From Nematopogon swammerdamellus (Eukaryota > Arthropoda > Insecta > Lepidoptera > Adelidae), in assembly GCA_946902875.1 (NCBI GenBank), contig OX336345.1, positions 22,537,395 to 22,601,394 on the forward strand: a stretch of DNA of 64,000 nucleotides. The letters run 5' to 3'. The position numbers and the translations under genes were made by a program. Below are positions 9,310 through 19,859 of the stretch, one piece after another; the first letter of the stretch is position 1, and the number at the start of each line of letters is the position of its first letter. Under the pieces are notes generated by a model that saw only the letters and a program-made list of their open reading frames with translations, searched no databases and was not told the DNA's origin.

Positions 9310-9792
9310 AATCAATCAATATCAATACTAATAATAAATCTGTAAGGGATGGTCATGGAGTAAGTTGCTTTGTTTTATGAGATACTGAGTTTGTAGACTC
9401 TGTGTATGTTACTAAAACTAAATTGACGATTTTTAGAAATATTTTCTGTATGTATGTATGTTCCTTGTTAACTTTAAACCCATCATCCTAATTCGATGAA
9501 ACTTAGTACAAGGACATTTAACTAGTGACACAGGATAGACAAAATAAAATTCAGTTCCGATTACCTACGCTAACATGTGCCTCTCATACAAACGGAATTG
9601 TTCCGCGCGCCGAAATAAAGGTACGGTAGCGGGCTTACTTTTTTTTGGCGTAAGTGGCGCGAAGCCACCCATAAGGTGTCTAACGACGCCCATGGACATT
9701 CGGTCGTATGCGTGGGTTGCGAATTACTTACTTTCTTTCTACCTTTTTAATACAAATTTAATGCGAGCGAAGCCGCGGGCATAAGCTAGTAA
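9310..9792 (+). mobile_element. Helitron-like repeat H, long copy
   Basis: Starts near ACTAATAATAAATCTGTAAG, contains GATGAAACTTAGTACAAG and CGCGCGCCGAAATAAAGG, and ends GCGAGCGAAGCCGCGGGC followed by ATAAGCTAGT. The GC-rich hairpin-prone end and CTAGT terminus are the reasons for calling it Helitron-like. A short LINE tail is inserted at 9640-9726. Confidence 0.6.
9640..9726 (-). mobile_element. Very short 5'-truncated LINE insertion
   Basis: A T-run followed by GGTGTCTAACGACGCCCATG and CATTCGGTCGTATGCGTG, the extreme 3' end of the LINE family at 965-1441. It sits inside the H repeat between two CTTACTT copies (9634-9640, 9727-9733), which look like its target duplication. Confidence 0.7.
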
Positions 9793-9849
9793 ATAAATAA
9801 ATGTACGTCGTGTTTGGCAAGAAGGCAAACTTGTAACTTGCTTGCTTTG

Positions 9850-10190
9850 TACCGTGTGGGGCCGGTACTTTAAAAGAATAGCCCCACTGCATCTCTCCCC
9901 GTGCATGTCGTAAAAGGCGACTAAGGGATATGACTCCCTTCTTATTTCACTAGGTGGTAGGGTTTAACCCGCCCGGGTTGCTACCACCGCACTGAATGAA
10001 AGGTCGGTCGAAACGGCTATGTAAATAGTTTGTGTTTTCCGTCCAGTTCAGTGTAGCCGGCACGACCGAAGGGAAGCACTGACGTGGCACCAAGTTCAAC
10101 CCGGTGTTATGGGCTGACATCACGGATGTTGTAGGTGATGTAGCCAACCGTGTCAGTTTCAATAAAAATAAAAAAAACAAGAACTGGTAT
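9850..10190 (+). repeat. SINE A, full-length copy
   Basis: Head ACCGTGTGGGGCCGGTACTT with the GTCGTAAAAGGCGACTAAGG block, then the ACTAGGTGGTAGGG...ACC core, GTGTTTTCCGTCCAGTTCAG, GGTGTTATGGGCTGACATC and GTGTCAGTTT with an A-rich tail. This is the reference order for family A. The head lacks tRNA-type A and B boxes that I can recognise. Confidence 0.92.
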
Positions 10191-11100
10191 TGTTGTTACA
10201 AGTTCTATAAAACTCACAGTCAACAAAGGTTCTATAAAACTCACAGTCAACAGACACCGATCCGACACAGGATTACATAAAGGCGCGTGTTAGCACGTGT
10301 CTCGGAGCTTTCTCGATTCGACCACAACAATATAGAAGAAAGTAGACACCGGAACAACTATAGGAGAAGCAATAAACGCACAAGCCTTACAGCTCTAAGC
10401 GATGCCAATCAGATCGGCGACGCATGCGTAACAGCTGGCCACACACTACCACTCACCTAAACTAGGCACAAGATGAGTATTGTATTGTATTGTTTATTGA
10501 TCATTCATATGGCAGTTAGACTGCGCTCGAACTTGTCGTGACAATTTGTTCTATCCGGTTCGATTACACCCACGAAGAAGAACCGACAAGAAACTTCGCA
10601 TGGTATTTTTTAAACATATTTTTACAAGTATTTAGTGACTAGTCACATAATAACACCGCCCATAGTCTATCTAAAACGCAGCTTGAGAGCAAGATTAACA
10701 ATTTTGCTGAGAATTCTGACTACAAAGACTTATTAAGTGAATCAGGTGTAAAGAGCCTTTGTCAAACTTTGATACGTAATTTTTATCAACATAATTATGT
10801 TAGTATATTAAACTACAATGTAGTATAATTGTATTGTCAAAAATAAAAAAAATTAAAATATATGAATATTTAAGATACTTGAAGTATCAAGTTGTCATTG
10901 GGTTAATAAAGTTGAGGTACTAATGGTACCTAGTCAAGCAAGAGTTAACTAATTATGCAGTCAGGTATGTAGTATATAATATTTCAACTAATAATATTGT
11001 TTGTAAAAAATACAATTGTCAAAAACAAAAAATATAAATATATATGTAGGTATATATCGTCGCTCTAGAATCGTCGAGTAGAATAGAATAGAGAATGCTT
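10191..11100. other. AT-rich spacer
   Basis: No gene recognised. A 30-bp direct repeat (GTTCTATAAAACTCACAGTC) occurs at about 10200-10250. The stretch 10480-10860 is matched in inverted, diverged form at 22650-22880, pointing to an unnamed interspersed repeat. Confidence 0.4.
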
Positions 11101-11109
11101 TATTTCTCC

Positions 11110-11312
11110 AAGGGTTTAACCCGCCCGGGTTGATACCACCGCACTGAATTAAACGTCGGTCGAAACGGCTATGTAGGTAAATATTTTGTGTTTTCCGTCC
11201 AGTTCAGTGTAGCCGGAACGACCGAATAGTTCACCCGGTGTCATCGGCTAACATCACGGATGTTGTAGGTGATGTAGCCAATCGTGTCAATTTCCATAAA
11301 AAAAAAATTCAA
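11110..11312 (+). repeat. SINE A, head-truncated copy
   Basis: Starts at the AGGGTTTAACCCGCCCGGGT core and runs to GATGTAGCC, then CAATTTCC with an A-run. The head is missing and part of the GCACTGACGTGGCACC block is deleted. Confidence 0.88.
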
Positions 11313-11344
11313 CAGTAACAAAACAACATTAATATATGTAGTTA

Positions 11345-11555
11345 TTTTATGGACAACCGGCACGGGTGGCCGTACCCAAAAGTTCAAAGGAAGATTAAGA
11401 CACATCCAATAGCACCACTCCTCGCGAAACCACGCTCAGAGAGGCGCAATGCCAGCTACAAGGCGGACAAAGAGGTCGTTGTCTAATTTATTAACACACC
11501 TGAAGACCGTTCCATATTTTCACCGTACGACATAGGAACGATTTCGAAAAGCGAT
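11345..11555 (-). mobile_element. LINE C-terminal fragment, WHGASLSVVSRG family
   Basis: Second copy of the family at 1750-2035: GGGTGGCCGT, CACTCCTCGCGAAACCACGC and GGCGCAATGCCAGC in the same order. Confidence 0.5.
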
Positions 11556-11822
11556 GCATACATACATACATATCACACGCTGTATCCCGACAATCGGGGT
11601 TAGCAGAGTAATCGGAGTTGTGCTGCAGCTCCAGTTGTGCTACTCTTGTAAATTACAGCACAACACCGACCACCACGTTTAGCAATGTATTCGGACAAGA
11701 TAACTTTCAAGTAGCAACTTAGCAAGTAAGCCAAGAAGATCCACCCGCTGGATGACTCGGTGGAAGGCCCGTTCCAAGGTGAGAGGTGACTAGCCTGTCG
11801 CCCTTTAGCACGGCATCTTGTC
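11552..11822 (-). repeat. SINE D, head-truncated
   Basis: TACATACATATCACACGCTG through CCCGACAATCGGGG to GCCCTTTAGCACGGCATC. The head beyond this point is lost. Confidence 0.85.
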
Positions 11823-11908
11823 CACGTGGGAAACACGTGGGCAGGGAGAGCGTTCCAGAATTTACCAGTTCTGTGGATCTTGAAAGAGAACGTTAATGTC
11901 GATGATCT

Positions 11909-12116
11909 TCATGAACAAGAACGCATTAACATCGATTATAGTCTGAACAAGAACGCATTAACATCGATTATAGTCATGAACAAGAACGCATTAACATCGA
12001 TTATAGTCATGAACAAGAACGCATTAACATCGATTATCGTCATGAACAAGAACGCATTAACATCGATTATCGTCATGAACAAGAACGCATTAACGTCTCG
12101 ATTAACGTCGATGACA
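11909..12116 (+). repeat. 33-bp minisatellite (6 units)
   Basis: Six tandem units with consensus start CATGAACAAGAACGCATTAA. Because 33 is a multiple of three, the array is open in one frame on each strand (11-residue repeats such as MNKNALTSIIV), which explains the 104-codon frame at 11826-12140. No sign of a real gene. Confidence 0.95.
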
Positions 12117-12460
12117 TTGTCCTTACCTGTCAATTATTAAATGGCACTATATAAGTTTTAGTACTTAATCGTCTTTATTGTTGTAGCAGTAAAAGAAAAC
12201 ACCAACCAGCTCGTCGGCGTATTAAAATAAGTTATAATGAGGTCGCTCGCTGCACGAGCGTGCCCATTACCTGTTGTGCTGTAAATTATTGAACAGGAGG
12301 CTCGTTCGTTTCATTTTAATTATAATATTCACATTCAGACAACATTTCGCAATAAAGAACAACTATGTTAACAATATTACATTGACACAAATGCATGTTC
12401 AGTAATGGTTCGTCATAAAGTTTAGTTTTGTCCTAATAGCTAATGTTTTTAATACCGGCC
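12117..12460. other. No recognised feature
   Basis: Unique-looking AT-rich spacer. Confidence 0.4.
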
Positions 12461-12462
12461 GA

Positions 12463-12562
12463 TCAGTGTAGCCGACACGACCAAACGTCTGCACTGAGCG
12501 CTGGCATAGCGCCGAGGTATGACAGGCTGACATCACGGATGTAGTAGGTGATGTGGCCATTA
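12463..12562 (+). repeat. SINE A-related diverged 3' fragment
   Basis: GTGTAGCCGACACGACC followed by GACATCACGGATGTAGTAGG. The middle is strongly diverged. Confidence 0.7.
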
Positions 12563-12639
12563 GTTTTTTTTTTTGAAGTGAAAACTTCTTTAGCGGCGCT
12601 TGGCACTTTTTTATATGGGGAAAAAAGGTTATGTTCGCG

Positions 12640-12718
12640 TCAGCGCGTCAGATAACAATCTATCGTTGCTATGACAACGCGCGTCAGATAACAATATATC
12701 GTTGCTATGACAACGCTC
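12640..12718. repeat. Two 36-bp direct repeats
   Basis: GCGTCAGATAACAAT.TATCGTTGCTATGACAACG occurs twice in tandem with one substitution. Confidence 0.85.
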
Positions 12719-12739
12719 AATACATGACATCTCAAAGTT

Positions 12740-13020
12740 CTGCAAAATGAATGTAGGGTTCCGTAACAAATGCATGTCTGTCCGTTCTACTAAATTTAAC
12801 ATTTATTTCAAAATGAATGTAGGGTTCCGTAACAAATGCATGTCTGTCCGTTCTACTAAATTTTACAATTTTCAACCAAGGTCCTCCGACGGTTATTTTA
12901 TAATAAAAGTAGGGTTCCGTAACACGTTTATGTCTGTCCATTCTACTAAGTTCTGCAAAATGAATTTAGGGTTCCGTAAAAAATGCATGTCTGTCCGTTC
13001 TACTAAATTTAACATTTTTT
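12740..13020. repeat. Short tandem array around GGGTTCCGTAAC motif
   Basis: Four irregular units of about 56-85 bp carrying TAGGGTTCCGTAACAAATGC and GTCTGTCCGTTCTACTAA. The frames crossing it (12732-12941 minus, 12747-13073 plus) are repeat translations. The motif resembles the GTGCGAGTCG repeat family. Confidence 0.85.
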
Positions 13021-13535
13021 TTTTGTTTTTATTTTTTTATTTTTTATTTTTTAAGCAATGTTACAGTGTTTAATTTTTTTTAGGATGTTTAGTTTCTTTT
13101 ATAACCACCTAAGAATTGTTTTCGGAAATACAAAAAGTTTTCACTTCTGCCGGCACTCCCGGAGTGCAACTGTGGCTTTTTTTTTAAACAAACCACCAAT
13201 AATATTATTATTACCAATCGTCGCATTTTTATGCAATACTCGTCTCATTGATAAGGAATTTCTCAAATTGAAAATATATTCTCTAGTTCAATAAATACAT
13301 TTTGAAACTTGTAACGCCCTCCAGGAACAAGTTCTTCCACACAGCCAGTTCCAATAAACCAGAAGGCGCGGCTATTTGTCAGCAGAGGGATCTTACCGCT
13401 CAGGGATGCGGACCAGTCTGTAACCAAATATTAGGACACATAGGAAAAGTATTGTGGTTGAGCGCTGATCAGTCCGAATTTAACATTACATTTTCAAGCT
13501 CCTGATTACTTGTAATTAAAAGCCAATTGTTTATT
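13021..13535. other. AT-rich spacer, no gene recognised
   Basis: T-rich run at 13017-13055, then unassigned DNA. Short frames have no domains. Confidence 0.4.
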
Positions 13536-13539
13536 GTAT

Positions 13540-14025
13540 AACTAGCTTTTTCCTGCAGCTTCGCTCGCGTGAAACTCGTATTTAAAAAGAAGAAAGTCAG
13601 TAAGCCCGCTACCGTACCTTTATTTCGGTGCGCGGAACTATTCGGTTTGTATGAGAGCCACATCTTAGCGTAACCGGAACTAAATTTTATTCAGTTCAGG
13701 GAAACAATAAACCTTCTCGATGAAAGTATCTAAAGGCGAGGTCCGCTACCGTACCTTTATTTGTATGAGAGCCACATTTTAGCGTAACCGGAACTTAATT
13801 TAATTTAGCCTATCCTGTATTCTGTATAGTAAAATGTGCTTGTATTTTACTAAGTTTCATCGAGTTCAGATGGTCGGTTTAAGAGTTGAACATACATACA
13901 GAAAAGATTTCTAAAAATCGTCAATTTAGTTTTAGATCATACATACAGTCTACAAAAGCAATATCTCATAAAACAAAATAACTTACTCCATGACCATCCC
14001 TTACAGATTTATTATTAATATTGAT
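13540..14025 (-). mobile_element. Helitron-like repeat H, minus-strand copy
   Basis: Reads from AACTAGCTTTTTCCTGCAGC through GCTACCGTACCTTTATTT and ACATACATACAGAAAAGATT to the GACCATCCCTTACAGATTTA end. A segment of about 65 bp around GTCCGCTACCGTACC is duplicated at 13735-13800. Confidence 0.6.
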
Positions 14026-14460
14026 GATTTCATCCATAGGTAGGTAGCCTCTGCTTAGACTTATCGAAAATTCCGCCCGTTCTAATTTAATGCGAAGAAG
14101 AACTGACAAAAAACTTCGCAAAAAAAAGTAAAAAAAAAGTCGCAAATGTTTTGTTTGTTTTGTCAATCTTGTGACTTGTAGTTTCGTGAAACAGCCCTCA
14201 GGTTTACTGAACCACAGAGTATATACTCAACTTATTGGCGCACTAAAAGTTTTATGGGATAATCAGAAGAGATGAATCTCATGGAAGACTGGTAGCTCTG
14301 CTTTTTACGACGGAAGGAAAGTGTTTTACATCCCATTTGGCGTTGATTAGGCGACGACGTTTTTGTACACGCGCGGTTGTAAATAACTACGCAGCTAATG
14401 AGCAAAATGCCAGATAGCATGGCTTCTCGTTTAGCTTAGCCGGGTGATTATAAAGTTTAA
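14026..14460. other. Unassigned; contains an unnamed repeat piece
   Basis: TCATCCATAGGTAGGTAGCC and GCGAAGAAGAACTGACAAA at 14030-14115 recur at 50890-50990, so they belong to an unnamed interspersed repeat. The rest is unassigned. Confidence 0.45.
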
Positions 14461-14461
14461 A

Positions 14462-14545
14462 AAAAAGCTGGCTAAGTGTGTGAGTCAGACTCGCGCACCG
14501 AGGGTTCCGTACCATCACGTAATTGGTCGGTTTTTATTATTTGTT
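14462..14545 (+). repeat. 5' fragment of GTGCGAGTCG repeat
   Basis: GGCTAAGTGTGTGAGTCAGA and GAGGGTTCCGTACCATC, the 5' signature with substitutions. Confidence 0.6.
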
Positions 14546-14765
14546 ACTAATAATAAATCTGTAAGGGATGGTCATGGAGTAAGTTGCTTTGTTTTATGAG
14601 ATATTGGGTTTGTAGACTCTATGTATGATACTAAAATTAAATTTACGATTTTTAGAAATTAGTTCTGTATGTAGGTATGTATGTACCACCATAACTCTTA
14701 AACCGAACATCTGAATTCGATGAAACTTCGTACAAGCACGAATTGATTGTTAATTGTTTATAGTT
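14546..14765 (+). mobile_element. Helitron-like repeat H, 5' half
   Basis: ACTAATAATAAATCTGTAAG through GTCATGGAGTAAGTTGC and the TTCGATGAAACTTCGTACA block. The 3' terminus is absent. Confidence 0.6.
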
Positions 14766-14794
14766 TATTTAGCATCTATTGTCCTGTTTAGTTT

Positions 14795-14872
14795 TTACAA
14801 TCCCGACATGCACGGGGATTGATGCAGTGGGGCTATTATTTTTTAAAGTACAAACCCCATACGGAAGATTTA
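14795..14872 (-). repeat. SINE A/D head remnant
   Basis: CCCGACATGCACGGGG, GATGCAGTGGGGCTATT and the closing CCCATACGG are the reverse complement of the shared head. Confidence 0.7.
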
Positions 14873-15435
14873 AAATGGCGTAAATGAATGATAATATATG
14901 CGGAAACTCAACAGTATATGTATAATGATTTCTTTTGTCAGCTGCCCACGCAACTGACTATAAATCCATATTCACACGAAACTATTCCCATGCAGACATC
15001 GGCGACCCATTCTATTATCAGTATCACACGAAGTAGTACCTATATTATATCTATAGGTACTATTAAAGAACCTTATACATCACAGACTAATTCAATTGTA
15101 AAGTAACCGCAGGAAGAAAAAAACCCTTACAGCTCTCTTTCACACCATTTCCTCAATAGTTAATGAAAAACCAGACTTTTCCCAACATTATAGTCATGGG
15201 AACTACGTCCGCTGAACTCTATTATAATAATATAATAGTACGCTGAAATTATTCTAAATTAGATGCTGGCGTGACAGCGCCTGCGTGGTTTCGCGAGGAG
15301 AGGTGTTTTTGCCTCTGCCGAATAGTTTTGCGATTGAACTCCATAAAGCGAACAAAATGCCCTTGTGACATCGCGTCAAAGAGAGAATGGAAGTGGACGA
15401 CTTCCTTACACTAAAACACACCGATATTATCTCTA
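14873..15435. other. No recognised gene
   Basis: Unassigned AT-rich DNA. The 72-codon frame at 14888-15106 has no domain. A scrap of the WHGASLSVVSRG LINE family in plus orientation lies near 15270-15325. Confidence 0.4.
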
Positions 15436-15439
15436 TCTC

Positions 15440-15786
15440 TACTTCTTATAAAAGGGAACGTCTTTCTGTATGTATGTATGATTGAGGTAACCTCCGGAAC
15501 CACTCTGAACATATTTTGATGCGGTTTTTACAAATGGAAAGAATAGTTTTTGAGGCTCACTATTGGCTATATACCATCACGCTAAATTTCCTTATTGCTG
15601 AACAGCATCAAAGAAAATTTGGTATGAACGGAATTAGGGGAAGGGAGGGGGAGGGAGAGACCTGGGAGGGAGAGAGAGAGAGAGAATATAAGACGATCGA
15701 TAGTTTATTATCATATTTGTGTTTAAATCGGATTTGCTATTAAACCGAGTCTACCGCGGGCGAAACCGCGGGCAATAGCTAGTGTC
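15440..15786 (+). mobile_element. Helitron-like repeat, H3 subtype
   Basis: Starts near AAAAGGGAACGTCTTTCTGT, contains a polypurine GGGAGG/GAGA tract (15635-15690) and a TAGTTTATTATCATATTTG block, and ends CGCGGGCAATAGCTAGT. A relative lies inverted at 32645-32935. Confidence 0.55.
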
Positions 15787-15883
15787 GGTATTTAGGTAGA
15801 GTTTGAATGGGAAATTCTTGGATTATGTGGAGACAGCTGACCCCGAGGGGTAACGAGAAGCCTGTAAATTTCGCGCGAAACAT

Positions 15884-15930
15884 GTTGCAACCAAAGAGGT
15901 ATTGGTACATAATACCTCTTTGGTAGCAAC
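15884..15930. repeat. Short hairpin, 20-bp stem
   Basis: GTTGCAACCAAAGAGGTATT faces AATACCTCTTTGGTAGCAAC across a 7-nt loop, with one mismatch. Too short for a typical animal microRNA precursor, and its nature is unknown. Confidence 0.85.
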
Positions 15931-16064
15931 AAGCATAATTCTGATAATAATGAAACTTTATAACGCTGACTGAATCGTCAGTCAGTTAGCGTTTATGAGT
16001 TCACTGCTGGAAGTACGCATCTCAAATCTTATATCTCATATCTTCCTTCCTTATCCTTCCTTCC

Positions 16065-16292
16065 TTACCTATAATTAAATCCAACGTCTGCTTTCTGTCT
16101 GTCTGAGTGTCTGTCTGTCCGCTTATAACTCGAGAACCACTGAACCGATTTTAATAAAACAAAATTCTACGGATAGCTTGATTCTTCCCATCAACTATAG
16201 GCTACTTACTATCACGCTAAATAGCTTATGAGGTTAGCAGTGAAGTGAAATATGAGAGCGGGCGGAGCCGCGGGCACAGCTTGTATCTCATA
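16065..16292 (+). mobile_element. Helitron-like repeat, H2 subtype
   Basis: CCAACGTCTGCTTTCTGTCT, ATAACTCGAGAACCACTGAA and AAGCTGTGCCCGCGG-type terminus (here GAGCCGCGGGCACAGCTTGT). Minus-strand copies at 35572-35805 and 36648-36895 align throughout. Confidence 0.6.
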
Positions 16293-16534
16293 AAATTAAA
16301 CGTTCATTGCACTTAAAAAAGTCGCAATAGCCAGTCACCGGGGAACGCTGCCTCAGTTTAGGGGATGATGAAGAGTGTGTCTCTGGAGGAATTATTCTTT
16401 TTACATAGTTACTTTTCTTTTATTACCTTTTTCGTTTGTAAATATTTTTAATTTAATTAATAAATTTATTCCGTCAGAAATCATTTATAGAGTTCCTAAT
16501 AAATAAAGTGAAGTCTCTACAGCCGTGTAACGTA

Positions 16535-16874
16535 CGTAATTTTTTATTTTTTTTTATGGAAACTGACACGGTTGGCTACATCACCTACAACATCCGTGAT
16601 GTCAGCCCATAACACCGGGTGAACTTGGTGCCACGTCAGTGCTTCGCTTCGGTCGTGCCGGCTACACTGAACTGGACGGAAAACACAAACTATTTACATA
16701 GCCGATTCGACCGACCTTTCATTCAGTGCGGTGGTACCAACCCGGGCGGGTTAAACCCTACCACCTAGTGATATAAGAAGGGAGTCATATCCCTTAGTCG
16801 CCTTTTACGACATACACGGGGAGAGATGCAGTGGGGCTATTCTTTTAAAGTACCGGCCCCACACGGTACGTCAA
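16535..16874 (-). repeat. SINE A, full-length copy
   Basis: T-run, GGAAACTGACACGGTTGGC, GGTGGTACCAACCCGGGCGG core and the head block CGCCTTTTACGACATACACG, ending CCCCACACGGTAC. TACGTAAT and TACGTCAAT at the two flanks may be a decayed target duplication. Confidence 0.92.
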
Positions 16875-17018
16875 TATACGAATATCCTTATAACTCGAGA
16901 ACCACATTATCGATTTACACACGGTTTTCACTGTTACGATCTGTCACTTCTCGCGATGGATTCGAAATCATAACGGTACGTCCTCGGCGGCCTGAAGCCG
17001 CTGGCAAAAGCTAGTAAG
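16875..17018 (+). mobile_element. Helitron-like 3' end
   Basis: ATAACTCGAGAACCACATTA leads to GGCCTGAAGCCGCTGGC and AAAAGCTAGTA. The overlapping 62-codon frame is repeat-derived. Confidence 0.5.
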
Positions 17019-17067
17019 CAATGTGTAAGCTTGAAAAAAGATGCAGCGAATAGGAGTGTTAAAGTTG

Positions 17068-17600
17068 AACAAGTCAGTCAGTCAGTCAGTCAGCGTGTAA
17101 GCGTCCACTGCTGGACATACGCCTCTCCAATTTTCCTCCAGTCCTCCCGGCCTTCAGCGGTACGGAACCACGGCTTTCCGCCGACGTACTTGATGTCGTC
17201 GTCCCACCTGGCGGGTGGTCTTCCCGCACTCCGTTTTCCTGTCCACGGCCGCCAGTGTAGGACGCGGTTACTCCAACGGTCGTCGTCTCTTCGGCTGACG
17301 TGCCCAGCCCATTGCCACTTGAGCTTAGCCACCCGGTATCCAATATCGACTACTTTGGTGCGTCGGCGGATTGCCTCGTTACGCACCATATCACGTAGCG
17401 TTATTCCCAGCATGGCTCGCTCCATTGCTCGCTGGGCAACTTTCAACCTTTGGACAACACCGACCGTCAGCGTCCACGTTTCACACCCGTACGTCATAAC
17501 CGGGAGGACACACTGGTCATATATACGGGTTTTTAAATTTTGCGGAAGATCAGACCTCAGGGCGAATTTTAACAAGTCGATACTATCATTTTATTCTCTT
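17068..17600 (-). mobile_element. RTE-type LINE 3' fragment
   Basis: The minus-strand frame 17090-17575 encodes 161 residues of the region after the reverse-transcriptase domain. It contains LPVMTYGCETWTLTVGVV, RLKVAQRAMERAMLG, KLKWQWAGHVSRR and AGRPPARWDDDIK, a hallmark order of RTE retrotransposons in Lepidoptera. It is 5'-truncated with no catalytic residues, and ends in a (CAGT)n tail at 17073-17093, the usual RTE 3' simple repeat. A second scrap lies at 53725-53830. Confidence 0.85.
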
Positions 17601-18085
17601 ATTACGTTTTGTTTATAGACGTCCGGAAATACCAGCCTTCCGGCTATAAAATACAGACGTCTATCCTGCACTCTTGCGAGTACAGTGATCATGTATGCCA
17701 GATCGAGGCCCCATAGCTGTACCGTTCTTCCGAAATAATCCCATGGGAAACACAGACTGATGCCTTTCCCCAGCCGATCCGAGCCACCACCCGTCCACCC
17801 GAAGGAGCCCCCGACCGAAGTCGAGAGCCGGGGGTGAAGCCTTCACTGCCACTGGGGTCCGCACCCTATCCTACAACAGCCTGTGCCCAGGGCCGCAGCG
17901 TGTTGTACTAGCCGACAGCAAAGTTGAACAGTAATGGGGCGACCCACATTCTTCACCAGATGCGAAGATTGCGGTTTAGTTCACCGCCGAAGAACTGGGA
18001 CGCCTCGTCGCCTCCGCCTCATCGCACTTGCGGTTTCCCGCTACCGAACTCAGAATTATGGAGAAAAGAAATGTTCTGTTAAATT
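17601..18085. other. Unassigned moderately GC-rich DNA
   Basis: The 67- and 63-codon frames have Arg/Pro-rich translations without a recognisable domain. It may be a LINE-derived stretch, because it abuts the RTE fragment and contains CCCCCGACCGAAGTCGAG, but I cannot confirm this. Confidence 0.35.
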
Positions 18086-18089
18086 ATTA

Positions 18090-18210
18090 CAAACTAGCTT
18101 TTGCCCGCGGCTTCGCTCGCGTTAAATTCGTATTTAAAAAGAAGAAAGTAAGTAAGCCCGCTACCGCACTTACACATTTTATTTCGACGCGCAGACCAAT
18201 TCGGTTTGTT
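18090..18210 (-). mobile_element. Helitron-like H 3' end
   Basis: AACTAGCTTTTGCCCGCGGC followed by TCGCTCGCG and GTATTTAAAAAGAAGAAAG, the reverse complement of the H terminus. It breaks into a SINE at about 18210. Confidence 0.65.
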
Positions 18211-18212
18211 TA

Positions 18213-18545
18213 CACGTTTGGCTACATCACCTACTAGGTTCCATGTCAGTGGTTCCCTTCGGTCGTGCCGACTACACTGAACTGGACCGAAAACCCGAAC
18301 TATTTAAATAGCCGTTTCAACCGACCTTTCATTCAGTGCGGTGGCACCAACCCGGGCGGGCTAAACCCTACCAGGTACCATGCACCTAGTAAAGTAAGAA
18401 GGGAAGGGACCTACAGTTTTACGTGGAATCCGAACTGCGGTCAGCCTCCAAACGGTCGATCGGTCACCCTTCCATCCATTGACCGCGCCCATGTGTGCTT
18501 ATGATCCGACCGACGGTCGGCCGACCGCACCACTGAGCTACCGCC
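18213..18545 (-). repeat. SINE B, diverged copy
   Basis: GGCTACATCACCTACTAGG, the CACCAACCCGGGCGGGCTAA core, AAGGGAAGGGACCTACAG, and a head ending CACCACTGAGCTACCG. The 5S-like segment is degraded (CGGTCACCCTTCCATCCATT). Confidence 0.85.
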
Positions 18546-18884
18546 TTGGACAGCGAGTTCTCGTGCAACATTCGTAAAAATTTAAGTCACGCCCTCATCG
18601 TCGTGCGGTGTGTGACTCTCAAGGAAGTGTGACGTGGTCTGATAGCATGTTATGTCAATTTCACGAGCACAATTGCATCGACCTCGTTCAGATTCAAGGT
18701 CAAGTTCGTCGGTCCGACGCGCGCGGCGAGACGCGGACGCGACGCGCCTCTCCGCCCACGCAATATTCCATTCGCGACAAGCATAGAACACTACATGAAT
18801 AAGTCCTTACGTATGTACGATTTCGGTCTTAATCGAGAGTATCGATTTGTGAATCATCTAACCAATATTTATTTATTATATTTT
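18546..18884. other. Unassigned; GC-rich patch at 18700-18760
   Basis: Two opposing short frames with Arg-rich translations are present, and no repeat or gene is recognised. Confidence 0.35.
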
Positions 18885-19262
18885 GTTTTTATGGAAACTG
18901 ACACCGTTGGCTACATCACCTACAACATCCGTGATGTCAGCCCATAGCATCGGGTGAACTTGGTGCCATGTCAGTGCTTCCCTTTATTTCATGTCGGTTA
19001 CACTGAACTGGACGGAAAACACGAACTATTCACATAGCCGTTTCGACCGACGACGTTTCATTCAGTGCGGTTCAACCCTGGCGGGATAAACCCTACCACC
19101 TAGAAAGGTAAGAAGGGAAGGGACCTACAGTTTTACGTGGAATCCGAACCACGGTCAGCCTCCAAACGGTCAAGCGGTCATCAATCTAAGTACTGACCGC
19201 GCTCAGCGTTGCTAGCTAACAACAGTCGACCGACCGCACCACTGAGCTACCGAGGCTGACAA
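18885..19262 (-). repeat. SINE B, full-length copy with chimeric tRNA/5S head
   Basis: Read on the minus strand from 19262: GTCAGCCTCGGTAGCTCAGT (tRNA A-box-like), a 5S rRNA-like segment at about 19174-19220, CCGTGGTTCGGATTCC (B-box-like), then AGGTCCCTTCCCTTCTTACC, the GGTGGTAGGG core and the shared 3' body, ending in an A-run. Family B differs from A only in its head. Confidence 0.9.
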
Positions 19263-19439
19263 TATACTCACTTAGTTACCGCGATAATATTTTTAGTTAT
19301 TCAAGAAGTGATTCCTATATCCTAGATTAGGTCAACGACCGGTAAGTAACTATACATTATCTTGTCGTTGAAGTAATTCATAAGATTATTCTTCGGCAAA
19401 TAACGGAATACACTCATTGAACCCATAAAATGCTTACTC

Positions 19440-19722
19440 CTTAATGATGTCGGCTCCCCAAGTGTGTTCTATCATTTATTTCACGAGAAGTACGCGGAGG
19501 AGCTGTTTGCTGTGGTCCCACCGTCCTATTTACACCTCACCGCGGATTTGGACCAATCGGTTCTGAAGAACTTTCCTATACAGAACCGGAACTCTGGAAC
19601 GCTCTGCCTGTTCATATAATAATTTTGCCTCAAGTACAGTCTCGGGTCAAGAGGGGCATGAACAGGCAGAACCTGTCTGGCCGACATGGCAATATACGCC
19701 AATTTTTTTTAAATATTTTTTT
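19440..19722 (+). mobile_element. LINE RT C-terminal fragment
   Basis: Same family as 965-1441: GTCGGCTCCCCAAGTGTGTT, GAGGAGCTGTTTGCTGTGG, and a CAGAACCGGAACTCTGGAAC segment. Internal deletions break the frame. It ends near a T-rich stretch at 19705. Confidence 0.7.
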
Positions 19723-19859
19723 AGGGATTTTAGCAATAGTTTGGTAATATCAGCCCCAAAGACTCATCTTCTCTATCCCTTAGGGCCCAGAGTTCCTAAG
19801 AGATAGAGAACGCTAAACGAAATCCAACACAATTACTAAATCCCTCTCACTTGGGCTCG

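Noticed and set aside
11909..12116. CRISPR-like array
   Set aside because: Directly abutting repeats without spacers in a eukaryotic context; a minisatellite.
11826..12140. 104-codon repeat protein
   Set aside because: A 33-bp minisatellite is open in one frame on both strands; the flanks are a SINE remnant and spacer.
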